DNA of 64,000 nt. Origin: Catenovulum sediminis. GTDB lineage: Bacteria > Pseudomonadota > Gammaproteobacteria > Enterobacterales > Alteromonadaceae. How positions within the stretch are numbered: position 1 is the first letter of the stretch; each line of letters opens with the position of its first letter. The position numbers were made by a program, and so were the translations under genes. This document shows, in pieces, positions 1 to 7,997 of this stretch. The notes beneath the pieces are model-generated. The model saw nothing but the letters and a program-made list of their open reading frames with translations. It ran no database searches and was not told where the DNA came from. Where the stretch lies: NCBI RefSeq assembly GCF_007289895.1, contig NZ_CP041660.1, positions 2,976,001 through 3,040,000 of the forward strand, read 5' to 3'.

Positions 1-130
1 TACGACATTTTATTGACGGTTAGTTGAAAAACAAGCGACTGATTTTATACAAAGCGAAATGTATGCCACTTTCATTCATTGAAAGTGTTAACTCAGTTTT
101 AAATGGTATTAATAAGTTATCTAGCGCATT

Positions 131-152
131 AATAACCTATCAATAACCTATC
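131..152. repeat. 11-bp direct tandem repeat (2 copies)
   Basis: The unit AATAACCTATC occurs twice without a gap in the leader region upstream of the flgO promoter. Bases 1-219 otherwise show no convincing gene. The repeat may be incidental, or a binding site for an activator of the sigma54 promoter at 220-235, but nothing in the sequence decides this. Confidence 0.5.
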
Positions 153-219
153 TAGTCAGCGATAAGAGGATCCACACAAGCCGATCTCAATACGGTTATT
201 TGCACAGGGATTAAATATT

Positions 220-235
220 TGGAACTAAACTTGCA
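220..235 (+). promoter_or_regulatory. Sigma54-type promoter of flgO operon
   Basis: TGGAACTAAACTTGCA matches the sigma54 -24/-12 pattern (TGGCAC-N5-TTGCA): GG and GC are separated by exactly 10 bases. It lies 55 bases before the flgO ATG. The GTG at 236 directly abuts the -12 element, so it cannot be the start of a gene transcribed from here. This fits FlrA/FlrC-type control of flagellar genes in Vibrio-like bacteria. Confidence 0.65.
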
Positions 236-289
236 GTGTTATCTACATCAAGCCAAGGTTGCATATTTTTGAGGTTTTGGGTCAAAAAG

Positions 290-970
290 ATGACACATAT
301 TAAGAGATACATTTTAACTATTTGCTGTTTAATTGCCAGCGTCTGGATTTCAGGCTGTGCCTACAAAGCATCACATAGTTATATGGTGCCAGAAGCGCCA
401 TCACACTCGGCTAAACATTACTATCAACCCGAGATGAGTCAATTATCGGTTAAAGCCTACACCTATATGCTGGCAGACGAATTATTATTGTCAGTAAATG
501 CGTCTCAAGTGTATGGCAATGTTGCGGTGACACGCTTTGTTGCACAAGATAATCGAACAGACAGTATTGCCAGCGGTGCGCCATTGAAACATTTAGGTGG
601 ACAATTGGAAGAAGGGTTTATATACGAGCTGCAAAAGCGGGGATTTAAAGTTATCGACTATAAATTGACCGGACATATTAACGTTACTGGACAAGGCGAT
701 TTAATCTGGAGCCGGGATACTAAAGAATTGGCCGAAAAAGTGGATGTCAAATATGTCTTGGCTGGTACGATGACACCCCATCAAAAGGGGGCCATTGTTA
801 ATATCCGCCTGATGAATATGCTGAATAAACAAGTGGTCGCTACTGCTCAAGGGTTTATGCCTGAGAATTTATTTTGGGCAGAACAGGCGATCTCTTTGCA
901 AGACGGTGTATTAATCCATAAAGGTGAAAGACCCCGTGTATATGGAGCTGGACATGAAAGTATTAAGTAA
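290..970 (+). CDS. flgO: FlgO-family flagellar outer-membrane lipoprotein
   Basis: The protein (226 residues) has a lipoprotein signal ending in a lipobox ISGC, with the acylated Cys at about residue 23, followed by a FlgO domain (roughly residues 65-205) of alternating beta strands. FlgO proteins sit in the outer membrane near the flagellar rings of Vibrio and relatives and are needed for stable, motile flagella. The ATG at 290 is preferred over an in-frame GTG at 236, because only the ATG starts directly with the signal peptide and the GTG abuts the promoter. The 3' end overlaps flgP by 17 bases, so the two are probably translationally coupled. A second FlgO-family gene follows flgP. Confidence 0.8.
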   Translation: MTHIKRYILTICCLIASVWISGCAYKASHSYMVPEAPSHSAKHYYQPEMSQLSVKAYTYMLADELLLSVNASQVYGNVAVTRFVAQDNRTDSIASGAPLKHLGGQLEEGFIYELQKRGFKVIDYKLTGHINVTGQGDLIWSRDTKELAEKVDVKYVLAGTMTPHQKGAIVNIRLMNMLNKQVVATAQGFMPENLFWAEQAISLQDGVLIHKGERPRVYGAGHESIK

Positions 971-1433
971 ATTGTGTTTTTCGGTGTTTGTAGTGCTTGT
1001 ACTCTTTGGCTGTCAGAGCAATTTAGCCACTATACAGGTTGATAAACACTATGAGTGGCAGTACCAATTACCAGAACAAGATTATGTCGTATCCGCAATT
1101 GGATATGCACCTATAGAAAGTCAAATGGGTGCCGATAAAACAACTAAAATGGTTAAAGCAATTAAGGCTTCTAAGTTAGATGCTTACCGAGATTTAACTG
1201 AAAAAGTGCACGGCTATAAGTTAGACGGCGATGTTAAAGTCAGTGATTTAGTACTAGGCAACGAGCGAGTTCGCGCCTCGGTGCAGGGGGTTATTAAAGG
1301 TGCGCGTTTGGTTAAATCTTATCACTTAGACGGCGTCTATATTACTGAACTGGAATTGAATTTACGTGATTTATATCGGGTACGTGCATTTACGAATGGG
1401 CAAACTCGAATTATTAACGCTCAGTATCATTAG
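954..1433 (+). CDS. flgP: FlgP-like LPP20-family lipoprotein
   Basis: The protein (159 residues) begins with a lipoprotein signal (LVLFGC, Cys about 20). The rest resembles the LPP20/FlgP family, with conserved stretches such as ASKLDAYRDLTEKVHG, and SVQGVIKGARLV near the C-terminal half. FlgP forms the basal disk or outer-membrane-associated ring of sheathed or high-torque flagella in Vibrio and Campylobacter. The ATG at 954 has a GGAG ribosome site 8 bases upstream; earlier in-frame starts would put charged residues before the signal. The gene lies between two FlgO-type genes in a tight operon. Confidence 0.8.
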   Translation: MKVLSKLCFSVFVVLVLFGCQSNLATIQVDKHYEWQYQLPEQDYVVSAIGYAPIESQMGADKTTKMVKAIKASKLDAYRDLTEKVHGYKLDGDVKVSDLVLGNERVRASVQGVIKGARLVKSYHLDGVYITELELNLRDLYRVRAFTNGQTRIINAQYH

Positions 1434-1501
1434 TGTTGTTTTAGTGTTGTTGATGATACTACTTTGTATGGTGCGTATGTGGTGCGTATGGTGGAGGCAA
1501 G

Positions 1502-2191
1502 ATGAAAAAAATTATAATAGTGGCGTCAGTCTGGGCGTTATTGACGGGTTGTGAAACATTACAACAATGGAAACAAGCCAAAATTAAACCAGAACAAACG
1601 AATGATGAATTAATACTTGAGAACTTTCAAGGCCACCACGATACGGCTATGTTGTCACACTGGGCACGCGATCCGCATCGTTATATCAATCAAGCTAACC
1701 AGCATATTCGCAGCGATAGCCGATTAAGTATCAGTGATTATGTTGAAGCCATGGCAATTAAGCTGGTTAAAAATATGCGTTATGTGACAGATAAAACACC
1801 TGTTGCTGTGGCGAGTTTTGTCCCAGTGGATTCAAATTTAGAAGAAACAAATTTGTTTGGTATTCATTTAGCGGAAAGTTTTCAACATCAAGCGCAGGTA
1901 CTTGGGTTGTCAGTAATTGATTACAAGGCAACGGGTACTATTCGGGTTACAGAAACGGGCGACTTTGCGTTGAGTCGCGATATCGACGAACTGCGACAGT
2001 GGCATCCTATAGAGTACGTATTAACGGGTACATTTACGCAAAAAGATAATGGCGTTGAAGTCGTTGCACGGGTTGTCGGCATAGAATCTAGAGCAGTTGT
2101 TGCGTCAGCGCAGGGATTTATTCCATCTTCAGTCGCAACTCAGTTAATGCCAACAATGAAAAAAGATGGCATTAAATTAGTGAGTCAATAA
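1502..2191 (+). CDS. Second FlgO-family lipoprotein
   Basis: The protein (229 residues) starts with a lipoprotein signal ending LLTGC (Cys 17) and contains a FlgO domain around residues 75-215. That domain shares the pattern of gene 290-970: VASFVP, GLSVIDYKATG, GDFALSRD, EYVLTGT and VASAQGFIP parallel VTRFVAQ, GFKVIDYKLTG, GDLIWSRD, KYVLAGT and ATAQGFMP. It is therefore a diverged paralogue in the same operon. A GGAGG ribosome site sits just before the ATG. An intrinsic terminator follows at 2220. A role in the flagellar outer-membrane apparatus is inferred from family and position. Confidence 0.75.
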   Translation: MKKIIIVASVWALLTGCETLQQWKQAKIKPEQTNDELILENFQGHHDTAMLSHWARDPHRYINQANQHIRSDSRLSISDYVEAMAIKLVKNMRYVTDKTPVAVASFVPVDSNLEETNLFGIHLAESFQHQAQVLGLSVIDYKATGTIRVTETGDFALSRDIDELRQWHPIEYVLTGTFTQKDNGVEVVARVVGIESRAVVASAQGFIPSSVATQLMPTMKKDGIKLVSQ

Positions 2192-2219
2192 CTAGGTTGT
2201 AGTAAGACAACAATAACGT

Positions 2220-2250
2220 TAAAAAGCGCCATTTTTTGGCGCTTTTTTTG
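2220..2250 (+). terminator. Intrinsic terminator after flgO-flgP-flgO2
   Basis: The arms AAAAAGCGCC and GGCGCTTTTT form a stem over a short T-rich loop and run into a T tract. It closes the flgO operon. Confidence 0.85.
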
Positions 2251-2376
2251 TTTATGAAAAGAGGTGCTTTAGCATTTATTTTATTAGGTAAAAATTATTC
2301 ATTGTTGTAAATTATAACCGCCCCACAAACACACCTTATTGGCCATATCCGGCTATATTTTCGTTCAGGAAATAGC

Positions 2377-3654
2377 ATGACAGATCTAATTAGTATTTTT
2401 CTCTTGATTATCATCAGTGCAGTTTTTGCAATGTCAGAAATTGCAATGGCTGCAGCACGTAAAATCAAGCTTCAGGTAAAAGCCGACGAAGGTAGTCATA
2501 AAGCTTTAGCTGTTTTAAAACTTCAGGAAAACCCAGGCGCGTTTTTTGCGATGATCCAGATAGCATTGAACGCGATCGCGATTTTGGGCGGAATTCTGGG
2601 TGAAGCTGCGCTGACACCCTATATTTCTGGTTTTGTGGCTTACGTTTACGATGGCGAATATTTACAAACCATTAGTTTTGTATTGTCATTTATTGTCTTA
2701 ACCGCGTTATTTATTTTATTTGCTGATTTATTACCCAAACGGATCGCCATGATTATGCCGGAAAATGTCGCGGTTTTACTGGTAACGCCCATGCGCTGGG
2801 TGACGGTTGCGCTAACGCCGTTTGTGGTTATTTTCAATAGTCTGACCAACTTAATACTGCGCGTTTTTAAATTGCCCACAGAGCGCGAAGAGATAGTGAC
2901 GACTGAAGATATCGTGGCAACTATGGAAGCTGGAGCCGAGCACGGCAGTTTACAACAGCAGGAGTATCAGTTAATCGAAAATGTGTTTGAGTTAGAATCC
3001 AGAACTTTATCTAGTGTGATGACGCCTAGAGATCAAATAGTCTACTTTGATTTGGCCGCAAGTAGCGAAGAAATTACCAAGCAAATTGTTGAAAATCCAC
3101 ATAATCATTTTTTAGTCTGCGATAACACATTGGATAAACTGGTTGGAATTGTTGATTGCAAGGATATTTTCCGCGCAATGTTAAAGGGTGATGGTGCAAA
3201 AATATTGACAAGTATGGTGGATAAAGACGTGTTTTATTTACCAGAAACATTAACCTTATCTGATGCGTTAAATGCGTTTAAAGTTGCATCTCAACCCTGC
3301 GCTATTGTTGTCAATGAATATGGCTTTATTGTTGGTTTAGTCACAGTTAAAGATTTACTCAGTAGCTTTATGGGTCAGTTAATCACTCCCCTAGATGAAT
3401 CGTTGATTATTAAAAGAGATAGTCATTCTTGGTTAATTGATGGTTTGACCCCGGTTAATGACGTCGCTCGCGAGTTAAACATACTGGCATTTCCAGACAA
3501 AAATCAGTACGAAACAATCGCTGGCTTTATTTTGTACAAATTAAAAAAACTACCTAAGAAAACCGACTATGTTTGTTTTTCCGGCTATAAATTTGAAGTT
3601 ATTGATGTGCAAAATGTGCGAATAGAGCAATTGTTGGTTACGCTTATTAATTAA
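2377..3654 (+). CDS. CNNM/CorC-type (HlyC/CorC family) membrane transporter, PaeA/YtfL-like
   Basis: The protein (425 residues) has the classic order: an N-terminal CNNM (DUF21) membrane domain with about four hydrophobic segments (residues 1-165), a CBS pair (about 205-335, with TPRDQIVYFDL and VNEYGFIVGLVTVKDLL), and a C-terminal CorC/HlyC domain (about 345-425). The family includes Mg/Co efflux proteins and E. coli PaeA (YtfL), a polyamine exporter, whose length and layout this one resembles. The substrate cannot be told from sequence. The start has a nearby AGGAA ribosome site. It stands between a terminator and fumC, with 35 bases to fumC, and may be cotranscribed with it. Confidence 0.8.
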   Translation: MTDLISIFLLIIISAVFAMSEIAMAAARKIKLQVKADEGSHKALAVLKLQENPGAFFAMIQIALNAIAILGGILGEAALTPYISGFVAYVYDGEYLQTISFVLSFIVLTALFILFADLLPKRIAMIMPENVAVLLVTPMRWVTVALTPFVVIFNSLTNLILRVFKLPTEREEIVTTEDIVATMEAGAEHGSLQQQEYQLIENVFELESRTLSSVMTPRDQIVYFDLAASSEEITKQIVENPHNHFLVCDNTLDKLVGIVDCKDIFRAMLKGDGAKILTSMVDKDVFYLPETLTLSDALNAFKVASQPCAIVVNEYGFIVGLVTVKDLLSSFMGQLITPLDESLIIKRDSHSWLIDGLTPVNDVARELNILAFPDKNQYETIAGFILYKLKKLPKKTDYVCFSGYKFEVIDVQNVRIEQLLVTLIN

Positions 3655-3689
3655 ATAGACTATCGGGCAAACAATATCAGGAGGGCCAG

Positions 3690-5096
3690 ATGCAAAAGCA
3701 CAACAATGCTAAATTTAGAGTTGAATCGGATAGTATGGGCGAGGTGAATATACCGGTTGACGCATTGTATGGCGCGCAGACGCAAAGAGCAGTGCAAAAT
3801 TTTACAATCAGTCATTTGCGGCTACCGCAAGAATTTATTCAGGCTTTGGCACTTATTAAAGCAGCTGCGGCAAACGCGAATGATTCATTAGGTTTGTTGG
3901 TTAATGACAAAGCTCAGGCGATAGAGCGTGCCGCTTTGGCTATTCACAGCGGCCAGTATGCTGAGCAGTTTCCGTTAGATGTTTTTCAAACGGGTTCTGG
4001 TACCAGCAGTAATATGAATGTAAATGAAGTGATTGCGCATTTAGCCTACAAATTGTACCAGCAAAAAGTACACGCAAATGATGATGTAAATAAGGGACAA
4101 AGCTCAAATGATGTGATCCCCTCTAGTATCCATCTAAGTGTACTCATTGAGTTAAAAAAACAGTTGTTGCCGGCTATTCAGCACCTAGTTAATACTCTTG
4201 ATGAAAAGGCGGAATTACTAAAAGAAGAAGTGAAAACCGGTCGTACACATTTAATGGACGCTTTACCCATTACCTTTGCTCAGGAAGTAGGTGGCTGGTC
4301 GCAGCAGCTTAAGATGTGTGCGGCTAGAATCGAAGCAACACAAACGAGTTTATCCCAACTAGCAATAGGTGGTACGGCTGTTGGTACTGGGCTAAACAGT
4401 TCAAAACTATTTGCGCAAAAAGTCTGTGATTATGTAAATGAAAGGTTACAATCATCTTGTGAGCAAGCAACATCAAATTGGTGCTTTGTGCCGGCAAGAA
4501 ACTATTTTACCGCATTGAGCTGTCAAGATAGTGCATTGGAGCTAAGCGGTCAGTTAAAAGTATTGGCAACCAGTTTGCTCAAAATATCGAATGATTTGCG
4601 ATGGATGAATAGTGGTCCATTATCTGGTTTGTCTGAAATTAACTTAGAAAGTTTACAACCCGGCAGCAGTATCATGCCTGGTAAAGTAAACCCAGTTATC
4701 CCTGAAGCGGTTGCAATGGCATGTGCGCAGGTAACCGGTAATGATGGCTGTATTACAGTGGCGGCTCAATCTGGCAATTTTCAACTGAATGTAATGTTGC
4801 CTGTGATTGCGTATAATTTATTGCAAAGTATATCCTTGATGCGTAACGCTTGTTATGCGCTTGCTGATAAATCCATTGCCACTTTCACAATAAATCGCGA
4901 AAAAATAGAGCAGACACTGTCTTATAACCCGATATTGGTGACAGCATTGAATCAGAAAATTGGTTATGAGCAAGGTGCTAAAATTGCCAAAAGAGCTTAT
5001 GCCGAAAAGCGACCCGTTATTGACGTCGCTGTCGAAATGACAGATTTAGACAAAGAGACATTGGCCGATTTGCTCGATCCTAAAAAATTGACTTAA
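3690..5096 (+). CDS. fumC: Class II fumarate hydratase
   Basis: FumC catalyses the reversible hydration of fumarate to L-malate in the TCA cycle and is iron-independent. At 468 residues it matches the family length. Visible motifs are the N-terminal ESDSMGEVNIPVDALYGAQTQRA, TGSGTSSNMNVNEV around residue 100, GRTHLMDALPITFAQE around residue 187, and the superfamily signature GSSIMPGKVNP around residue 328. The ATG at 3690 has a strong AGGAGGG ribosome site. Together with sodB elsewhere in the window it is a typical oxidative-stress-tolerant enzyme, but no regulatory site was recognised. Confidence 0.95.
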   Translation: MQKHNNAKFRVESDSMGEVNIPVDALYGAQTQRAVQNFTISHLRLPQEFIQALALIKAAAANANDSLGLLVNDKAQAIERAALAIHSGQYAEQFPLDVFQTGSGTSSNMNVNEVIAHLAYKLYQQKVHANDDVNKGQSSNDVIPSSIHLSVLIELKKQLLPAIQHLVNTLDEKAELLKEEVKTGRTHLMDALPITFAQEVGGWSQQLKMCAARIEATQTSLSQLAIGGTAVGTGLNSSKLFAQKVCDYVNERLQSSCEQATSNWCFVPARNYFTALSCQDSALELSGQLKVLATSLLKISNDLRWMNSGPLSGLSEINLESLQPGSSIMPGKVNPVIPEAVAMACAQVTGNDGCITVAAQSGNFQLNVMLPVIAYNLLQSISLMRNACYALADKSIATFTINREKIEQTLSYNPILVTALNQKIGYEQGAKIAKRAYAEKRPVIDVAVEMTDLDKETLADLLDPKKLT

Positions 5097-5305
5097 TGTC
5101 TGTAAATCTTACTAACTGCTTGTAACTCTTACGGACTGATTACTTATTTTGTAATAACTCCAACATCGTTTTTTATAAAAAGCTCTTTTAAAACAGTTTC
5201 TTAGTTTTCATTCTCGAATGGTATGTAATTTGAACTGTTAAAGATGAGACAAACATCATTTTGATTTTTGAATGTCATTTTAGACAGATAATAAGGAGAT
5301 TGGAA

Positions 5306-5482
5306 ATGCTACATTGGTCTATTACTTTTTTGATAATTGCGTTGATTGCAGCGTTGTTTGGTTTTACTGGCATTGCCGGCGCAGCGGCATCAATTGCCAA
5401 ATTTATATTTTTCTTATTTGTTGTGCTTTTAGTGATCTCTTTGGTTATGGGGGCCATCCGAGGGCGTGCTCCAAGGCCATAA
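5306..5482 (+). CDS. DUF1328 small membrane protein (YtjA family)
   Basis: A 58-residue protein with two hydrophobic segments (about 3-22 and 30-50) joined by [14 protein letters not shown], the hallmark of DUF1328/YtjA peptides. These are inner-membrane proteins of unknown function, often linked to envelope stress. The ATG at 5306, with AAGGAG upstream, gives the family's usual MLHW start; an earlier in-frame ATG at 5261 would add an atypical leader. It is monocistronic, with a strong terminator directly behind it. The preceding stretch 5097-5305 shows no other gene. Confidence 0.85.
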   Translation: MLHWSITFLIIALIAALFGFTGIAGAAASIAKFIFFLFVVLLVISLVMGAIRGRAPRP

Positions 5483-5490
5483 TGAGTTAC

Positions 5491-5527
5491 AAAACCCTTG
5501 ACAGCTCGTCAGGGGTTTTGCGTTTTT
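5491..5527 (+). terminator. Intrinsic terminator after DUF1328 gene
   Basis: The arms AAAACCCTTGAC and GTCAGGGGTTTT form a stem with a small CTC-type loop, followed by GCGTTTTT. Confidence 0.85.
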
Positions 5528-5563
5528 AGACAAAACTAAAATTGCTCTGGGAGTCTCGTCAAG

Positions 5564-7210
5564 ATGCTTTTTTCACTGTATTACTTGTTTGTCGCTTTAT
5601 TATTATTTAGCTGTGCTTTTTTACTAGATAATATATTCCTAACCTTTTTAATTGATTGGTTTGCTTTAAATTTCTTACTTGTCGCATTGGCTTATGTTCT
5701 TAACAAGCCTCAAATTTTTAGAAAAAAGCAAAACGGACGATTACCATTTTATGTTCGCTGGTTGTTCATTCCATTTCTGATCTGTATCAGGCTGTATAAT
5801 TTATATGCGCGTTATCACGATCCTGTCCCTGCGTTACAGCAAGTAGATCGTAATCTATACTTAGCACGGCGATTATTACCCTCAGATGCAGAGAATCTTA
5901 AAGAGCAGGGCATAACCGCTATTTTAGATGTCACTGCAGAGTTTAATGCATTAGATTTTTCTATTTTAGATGAAGATGTTGAAACGCAAATTGAATATTT
6001 AAATATTCCGGTATTAGATCATTCTGTCCCGTCTAAAAACCAATTACTAAAAGCGCTCAATTGGCTGCATAAGCATCAGGCAGACGAGCGCTCAGTGGTT
6101 GTTCATTGCGCTTTGGGTCGTGGTCGTTCTGTTTTTGTCGTTATGGCCTATATGTTAAGCCAGCACCCAGAGGCGACAATTGAAGAAGTGATGACGCGAA
6201 TTCAACAAGTACGTGCAACCGCGCGGCTCAATAAAAAACAGAATAGAAGGTTAAAGCAATTTCAAAAAGCGGGATTACTGAGCGTTAAAAACAAAGCTTG
6301 CTTGATTGTTAATCCCGTATCAGGTGGGCAGAAATGGGATAAATATAAACTAGAAATTTTTGATTTGTTGTCGCCTTACTTTGATTTCCAAATTAAATAC
6401 ACAAGTGAAAGCATCAGTGGTGAAACGCTTGCGCAGCAAGCGTTAAAGGAAAATTTTCAGATATTGATAGCTTGTGGTGGTGACGGCACAGTGACTCAGG
6501 TAGCAAGCCAACTTATTAATACCAAAGCTAAATTAGGTATTATACCGCTTGGCACAACAAATGCGCTGAGCCATGCATTGTGGGGCATCAGCTCTAAAGT
6601 GCTGCCAATTGAGTCAGCTTGTATGAATATAATTGAAGGCTACAGTTGTCAAATTGATACTGCCAAGTGCAATGAAAAATTGGTCTTATTGCTGGCCGGT
6701 TTGGGTTTTGAACACACAATGATTGAACAGGCTAACAGAGAAAAGAAAAATGCGCTGGGCCAGTTTGCCTATCTGCAAGGTCTTTGGAATGCGATAGGGG
6801 CGAATAAAAGTATTCAACTAGCAGTTCAATTTGACGAAGAAGCTGAACAGAAAATAGATGTGACAAGTTTAACCGTTGCTAATGCAGCACCTTTTACTTC
6901 ATTGTTGGCGCAAGGAAAAGGCGCTCCGGATCTGCGTGACGGGGAACTGGACGTCACTTGGATCCCAGCATCAGATGCGATTGCTGAGCCTATTCTGAGC
7001 ATGTTTGAGTTAGCGATATCAGGCGTCACAGAAACGCATTATGATGTGGCGGTAAAACACAAGCAGGTAAAAAAAATTAAAATATCTAGTGAAACAGAAT
7101 GCCACTATGTAATTGACGGTGAAGTATTTAAAGATAAATGTCTAGAGGTTGTTGTACAACCTACTTCATTGAATGTTTTTGTGCCTCAATCAATGTATCT
7201 GGCACGATAA
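5564..7210 (+). CDS. Membrane-anchored dual-specificity phosphatase / diacylglycerol-kinase-like fusion
   Basis: The protein (548 residues) has three parts. Residues 1-85 contain about three hydrophobic segments. A dual-specificity phosphatase domain (about 95-230) has the catalytic P-loop HCALGRGRS near residue 181. A YegS/BmrU-type lipid kinase domain follows (about 245-545), with VNPVSGGQKW at its start and the nucleotide-binding GGDGTVTQVAS around residue 305. The kinase part is expected to phosphorylate a diacylglycerol-like lipid and the phosphatase part could act on a phospholipid or protein; the substrates are unknown. Both active-site motifs look intact. The ATG has a GGGAG ribosome site. 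The architecture is probably known in gammaproteobacteria but poorly characterised. Confidence 0.75.
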   Translation: MLFSLYYLFVALLLFSCAFLLDNIFLTFLIDWFALNFLLVALAYVLNKPQIFRKKQNGRLPFYVRWLFIPFLICIRLYNLYARYHDPVPALQQVDRNLYLARRLLPSDAENLKEQGITAILDVTAEFNALDFSILDEDVETQIEYLNIPVLDHSVPSKNQLLKALNWLHKHQADERSVVVHCALGRGRSVFVVMAYMLSQHPEATIEEVMTRIQQVRATARLNKKQNRRLKQFQKAGLLSVKNKACLIVNPVSGGQKWDKYKLEIFDLLSPYFDFQIKYTSESISGETLAQQALKENFQILIACGGDGTVTQVASQLINTKAKLGIIPLGTTNALSHALWGISSKVLPIESACMNIIEGYSCQIDTAKCNEKLVLLLAGLGFEHTMIEQANREKKNALGQFAYLQGLWNAIGANKSIQLAVQFDEEAEQKIDVTSLTVANAAPFTSLLAQGKGAPDLRDGELDVTWIPASDAIAEPILSMFELAISGVTETHYDVAVKHKQVKKIKISSETECHYVIDGEVFKDKCLEVVVQPTSLNVFVPQSMYLAR

Positions 7211-7304
7211 ATTAAGGCAATTATCTGCGGGATTTATGCAAAGGGGCTGTAGTATGTTATGTTTGCTAGCATAATCCCCCTGTGTCAGTATAAGTGGAGT
7301 TTGA

Positions 7305-7802
7305 ATGTTAACAAAGCCACAAAATAATGTGCGAAGAATAGCTGTTTTTGTTGATGTGCAAAACATCTATTACACCTGCAAGCAAGCCTATAATAAGCAG
7401 TTTAATTATCGTTTTTTTTGGCGTTATTTAAGCGAAATGGGAGGTATCAGCATTGCTAAGGCATATGCAATTGATAAGGGGGACAGTCAACAGCAAAAAT
7501 TTCAGAGTGCCCTGCGCCATATCGGCTTTGAGGTTTGTTTAAAACCCTTTATTCAACGTAGTGATGGTACAGCCAAAGGTGACTGGGATGTTGGTATAAC
7601 AATCGATGTATTGGAAGGGGCACCTCAGGTCGATACCATTGTATTGTTATCCGGCGATGGGGACTTTAGTCTGTTATTAGAAAAGGTTATGGACAAATAT
7701 AAATGTGAAACCATCGTGATGGGTGTACCACAACTTACTGCTGACGCTATAAAGCAGACGGCAAATCAATTTATTGAGATAAATTCTAACTTTTTACTTT
7801 AG
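7305..7802 (+). CDS. NYN-domain (LabA/DUF88-like) putative ribonuclease
   Basis: The protein (165 residues) is a single NYN/PIN-like domain. It starts with VFVDVQNIYY (first acidic residue of the metal site and the conserved N), continues with GDWDVGITIDVLEG, and has VLLSGDGDFSLLLEKV near residue 125, giving the expected cluster of aspartates. Family members are predicted or shown to cut RNA or act in RNA regulation; the target here is unknown. The gene is preceded by GTGGAG and followed by a palindromic stretch that may terminate it or regulate the next gene. Confidence 0.75.
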   Translation: MLTKPQNNVRRIAVFVDVQNIYYTCKQAYNKQFNYRFFWRYLSEMGGISIAKAYAIDKGDSQQQKFQSALRHIGFEVCLKPFIQRSDGTAKGDWDVGITIDVLEGAPQVDTIVLLSGDGDFSLLLEKVMDKYKCETIVMGVPQLTADAIKQTANQFIEINSNFLL

Positions 7803-7829
7803 CGTCCAAAGTTTTTGGTTATAAAAGGG

Positions 7830-7843
7830 GGTAATCGATTACC
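7830..7843. promoter_or_regulatory. Perfect palindrome, possible LacI-family operator
   Basis: GGTAATCGATTACC is a perfect 14-bp palindrome with the central CG typical of LacI-family operators. A related site lies at 7938-7951, before the glycosidase gene. Because it sits 28 bases after the NYN gene and is followed by TTTCTTTT, it could alternatively work as that gene's terminator, with wobble-extended stem. Confidence 0.4.
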
Positions 7844-7937
7844 TTTCTTTTATTTGTTTTTCGGGTTGTTTTTGAGTGTCTAATTAAGTTTTCTTGTGTT
7901 TTTTTGGAAGTGTGCGCTATATTTGACTTGGTTTTGT

Positions 7938-7951
7938 GGTAAACGTTTGCC
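7938..7951. promoter_or_regulatory. Near-palindrome, possible LacI-family operator before GH5-type gene
   Basis: GGTAAACGTTTGCC is palindromic except for one base pair and shares the GGTAA-CG-core layout with the palindrome at 7830-7843, 108 bases away. It lies 47 bases before the glycosidase ATG, a place where a repressor would block transcription. Confidence 0.45.
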
Positions 7952-7997
7952 TTATGTTCTAGAATTTCTACAGTGTAAATAACTCGTGGAATTTTAT

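Noticed and set aside
236-289. In-frame GTG start that would extend flgO by 18 codons
   Set aside because: The GTG abuts the sigma54 -12 element, and the extension puts charged residues before the lipoprotein signal. The ATG at 290 is better.
1366-1554. Possible small hydrophobic gene overlapping flgP and flgO2
   Set aside because: It overlaps both genes in another frame, has no ribosome site of note and no family resemblance. It is a shadow of the real genes.
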